DNA of 14,149 nt from an uncultured Angelakisella sp. GTDB lineage: Bacteria; Bacillota; Clostridia; Oscillospirales; Ruminococcaceae. Below are positions 14,039-14,149 of the stretch, one piece after another. Location of the stretch: contig CAJUFR010000054.1 in assembly GCA_910585525.1 (NCBI GenBank), forward strand, positions 1 to 14,149, written 5' to 3'. The first letter of the stretch is position 1. Every line of letters starts with the position of its first letter. A model generated the notes under the pieces. The model worked only from the letters and a program-made list of their open reading frames with translations. It ran no database searches and was not told the DNA's origin. The position numbers and the translations under genes were made by a program.

Positions 14039-14149
14039 GAACGGGCAGGCTTTCGGTTTTGGGTCTCGTTCCTCCCCATATCTGTTATTTTATGAGACAT
14101 CTCTTCGACCGCCTCGCCGGCGGGGCCCTTCTTTCTGTGTCGACAGAAA

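Overview
This window looks like a chromosomal segment of a GC-rich gut-type Clostridia bacterium, probably an Oscillospiraceae/Ruminococcaceae relative of the Faecalibacterium, Gemmiger or Flavonifractor kind. The evidence is very C/G-rich third codon positions, strong AGGAGG-type ribosome binding sites, one RBS-supported TTG start, class-I purine riboswitch control, Firmicutes-style sigma-A promoters (TTGACA/TATAAT with 17-18 bp spacers) and many T-tailed hairpins. No tRNA, rRNA, CRISPR array, transposase or phage gene was seen.

Layout. At 1-1067 is the 3' part of an ABC transporter permease of the ferric-iron/phosphonate type. At 1175-2806 is a purine salvage unit: promoter, guanine-type purine riboswitch, terminator and an AzgA/PbuG-type guanine/hypoxanthine permease. 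After a perfect 29-bp hairpin comes a secreted GH25 lysozyme-like protein (3046-4173) with its own promoter and terminator. Next is guaB (4350-5855), an IMP dehydrogenase of an unusual subtype that I recognise as closely resembling the Tritrichomonas foetus enzyme. Two minus-strand genes (6800-5926), an unknown membrane protein and a DUF1294 protein, form a coupled pair with a strong promoter.

Divergently from that pair, a strong plus-strand promoter (6966-6994) drives a highly structured RNA of about 230 nt that ends in an intrinsic terminator at 7191-7230. Its segments can form either a terminator or an alternative closing stem, the logic of an attenuator or riboswitch. About 100 nt further on begins a secreted WG-repeat protein (7332-8909). 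This leader matches no RNA class I know and is the best candidate for something undescribed here.

The last part is alpha-glucan catabolism: glycogen phosphorylase glgP (9137-11536) with a textbook promoter, then a GH13 alpha-glucosidic hydrolase with a TTG start (11818-13683). Together they would shorten and debranch or open glycogen, starch or maltodextrin to glucose-1-phosphate and small glucans. The 3' regions of both genes hold clusters of adjacent hairpins. The final 466 nt carry no convincing gene but do hold a strong terminator.

Genes sharing a theme are the purine pair (permease and guaB, separated by the lysozyme gene) and the glucan pair. The others look like independent single transcription units.
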